A stretch of DNA of 6,649 nt from Bacillota bacterium (lineage in GTDB: Bacteria; Bacillota; Clostridia; Christensenellales; CAG-138), in contig JAEYLA010000262.1 of assembly GCA_023461495.1 (NCBI GenBank), forward strand, positions 1 through 6,649. Reading direction: 5' to 3'. The notes under the pieces were generated by a model. It worked only from the letters and a program-made list of their open reading frames with translations, ran no database searches and was not told the origin of the DNA. This document shows, in pieces, positions 6,231-6,649 of the stretch. Each line of letters begins with the position of its first letter. Within the stretch, counting starts at the first letter, position 1. Both the position numbers and the translations under genes were made by a program.

Positions 6231-6572
6231 TTATTTCTGTTCTTCGGCCTGTGAGGTCGGCTTGTTCGTCATGATGACTTTTTCAACAGGCATCGTAAAA
6301 CAAACGCCGTTGGCAGGCGACTTGAAGCCCGCCTTTTCCTTTACGATCGCCATGACATTCTCCAACGTATTCCCGTCCACAAGGCTTAAGATCATCTCTT
6401 TTTCAGCGTCAATGGTGATGCCCAAAATCTCTTTTTGCACAGCACCCGTTCCGCGTGCGTTGATAATTGTCGCACCGCCTGCCCCCGCCTTGCGCAGCAG
6501 CTCCACAACATCGTCCGCAAAGCCGGCGTTGACAATAATATAAAGCGCTTTCATATTCTTCGCTTTTTCCAT
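6231..6572 (-). CDS. PII-like (P-II family) signalling protein
   Basis: This is a small cytoplasmic protein of 113 residues with the ferredoxin-like PII fold: strand 1 MKALYIIVNAGF (7-18), helix ADDVVELLRKAGA, strand ATIINARGTG (34-43), strand ILGITID and EKEMILSLV (49-65), helix NTLENVMAIVKEKAG (68-82), and the C-terminal NGVCFTMPVEKV (88-99). The T-loop between GTG and the next strand is very short, and there is no counterpart of the modified Tyr51 of GlnB, so uridylylation-type control is unlikely. PII proteins bind ATP/ADP and small effectors and regulate a partner, often a transporter. ATG 6572-6570 is chosen because GGAGGAG lies just before it; the homology block starts 6 residues later. 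It is the last gene of an operon whose previous gene encodes a paralogue. I recall such pairs next to DUF1538 membrane proteins, which could lie beyond the window. Confidence 0.87.
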   Translation of the reverse strand: MEKAKNMKALYIIVNAGFADDVVELLRKAGAGGATIINARGTGAVQKEILGITIDAEKEMILSLVDGNTLENVMAIVKEKAGFKSPANGVCFTMPVEKVIMTNKPTSQAEEQK

Positions 6573-6575
6573 GTT

Positions 6576-6582
6576 CTCCTCC
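6576..6582 (-). promoter_or_regulatory. Ribosome-binding site of the PII-like gene
   Basis: Read on the minus strand, GGAGGAG sits 3 bases before ATG 6572-6570, and its GGAGG core is 5 bases away. It lies 21 bases before the next ATG (6554-6552), and it sits between the stop of the upstream gene and this start. It therefore settles the start at 6572 over both the internal ATG and the upstream in-frame TTG at 6584. Confidence 0.75.
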
Positions 6583-6586
6583 AAAG

Positions 6587-6649
6587 TTAACGTGAGAGCT
6601 TTTCGATAGGTATCGTAAAAGCAATGCCCGTGTTCGGCTTGTCAAAATC
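6587..6649 (-). CDS. 3' end of a second PII-like gene (partial, runs off the right edge)
   Basis: The last 20 codons of a minus-strand gene end in TAA at 6589-6587, 14 bases before the ATG of the downstream PII-like gene. The fragment ends FDKPNTGIAFTIPIEKLSR, which aligns with the C-terminal NGVCFTMPVEKV of the neighbour and with the final strand of PII proteins. It is therefore most likely a tandem paralogue and part of the same operon. It lacks the Lys/Gln-rich tail seen on the downstream copy. Only the C-terminal strand is visible, so the assignment rests on one short block and on context. Confidence 0.7.
   Translation of the reverse strand, partial: DFDKPNTGIAFTIPIEKLSR

Noticed and set aside
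1..6649. CRISPR array, tRNA, rRNA or complete transposase
   Set aside because: I found no regularly spaced repeats, no tRNA- or rRNA-like sequence, and no recognisable transposase motifs on either strand.

Overview
The window looks like chromosomal DNA of a Bacillota (Clostridia-type) bacterium of moderate to slightly high GC content. This is inferred from strong GGAG-type ribosome-binding sites, intrinsic terminators, and protein sequences that read like gut-clostridial homologues (a LysR regulator, a MarR regulator, a BmrCD/TM287-288-like ABC exporter pair, and PII-like proteins). No species can be named from the sequence alone.

Layout, left to right. Positions 1-324 hold no gene I can identify; a minus-strand frame runs off the left edge, and a competing plus-strand frame overlaps it. 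At 441-1379 (+) is a complete LysR-type regulator with a good extended -10 promoter in front and an intrinsic terminator behind. At about 1561-5866 (+) is one probable transcription unit: promoter, MarR-family regulator (1635-2108), two ABC half-transporters (2201-3940 and 3937-5826, overlapping by ATGA), and an intrinsic terminator. A 0.35-kb stretch without a convincing gene follows (5867-6211), bounded on the right by a strong terminator that serves the opposite strand. At 6231-6572 (-) is a small PII-like signalling protein, and at 6587-6649 (-) is the 3' end of a second, paralogous PII-like gene that continues beyond the window.

How the genes work together. The MarR protein probably senses a small molecule and represses its own promoter and the exporter behind it. 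The two ABC proteins are built as an obligate heterodimer. The first has a degenerate ATPase site (Asp for the catalytic Glu, Gln for the switch His, an altered P-loop). The second has the intact catalytic residues but an altered signature motif, which is exactly the complementary pattern expected of a heterodimeric multidrug-type exporter. The LysR gene is separated from this unit by its own terminator and may regulate something to the left. The tandem PII-like genes belong to a different, convergent operon. The most interesting items are the asymmetric exporter, the structured leader between marR and the exporter, the short-loop PII-like pair, and the unexplained segments at 1-324 and 5838-6165. 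I see no strong evidence of a wholly new system here.
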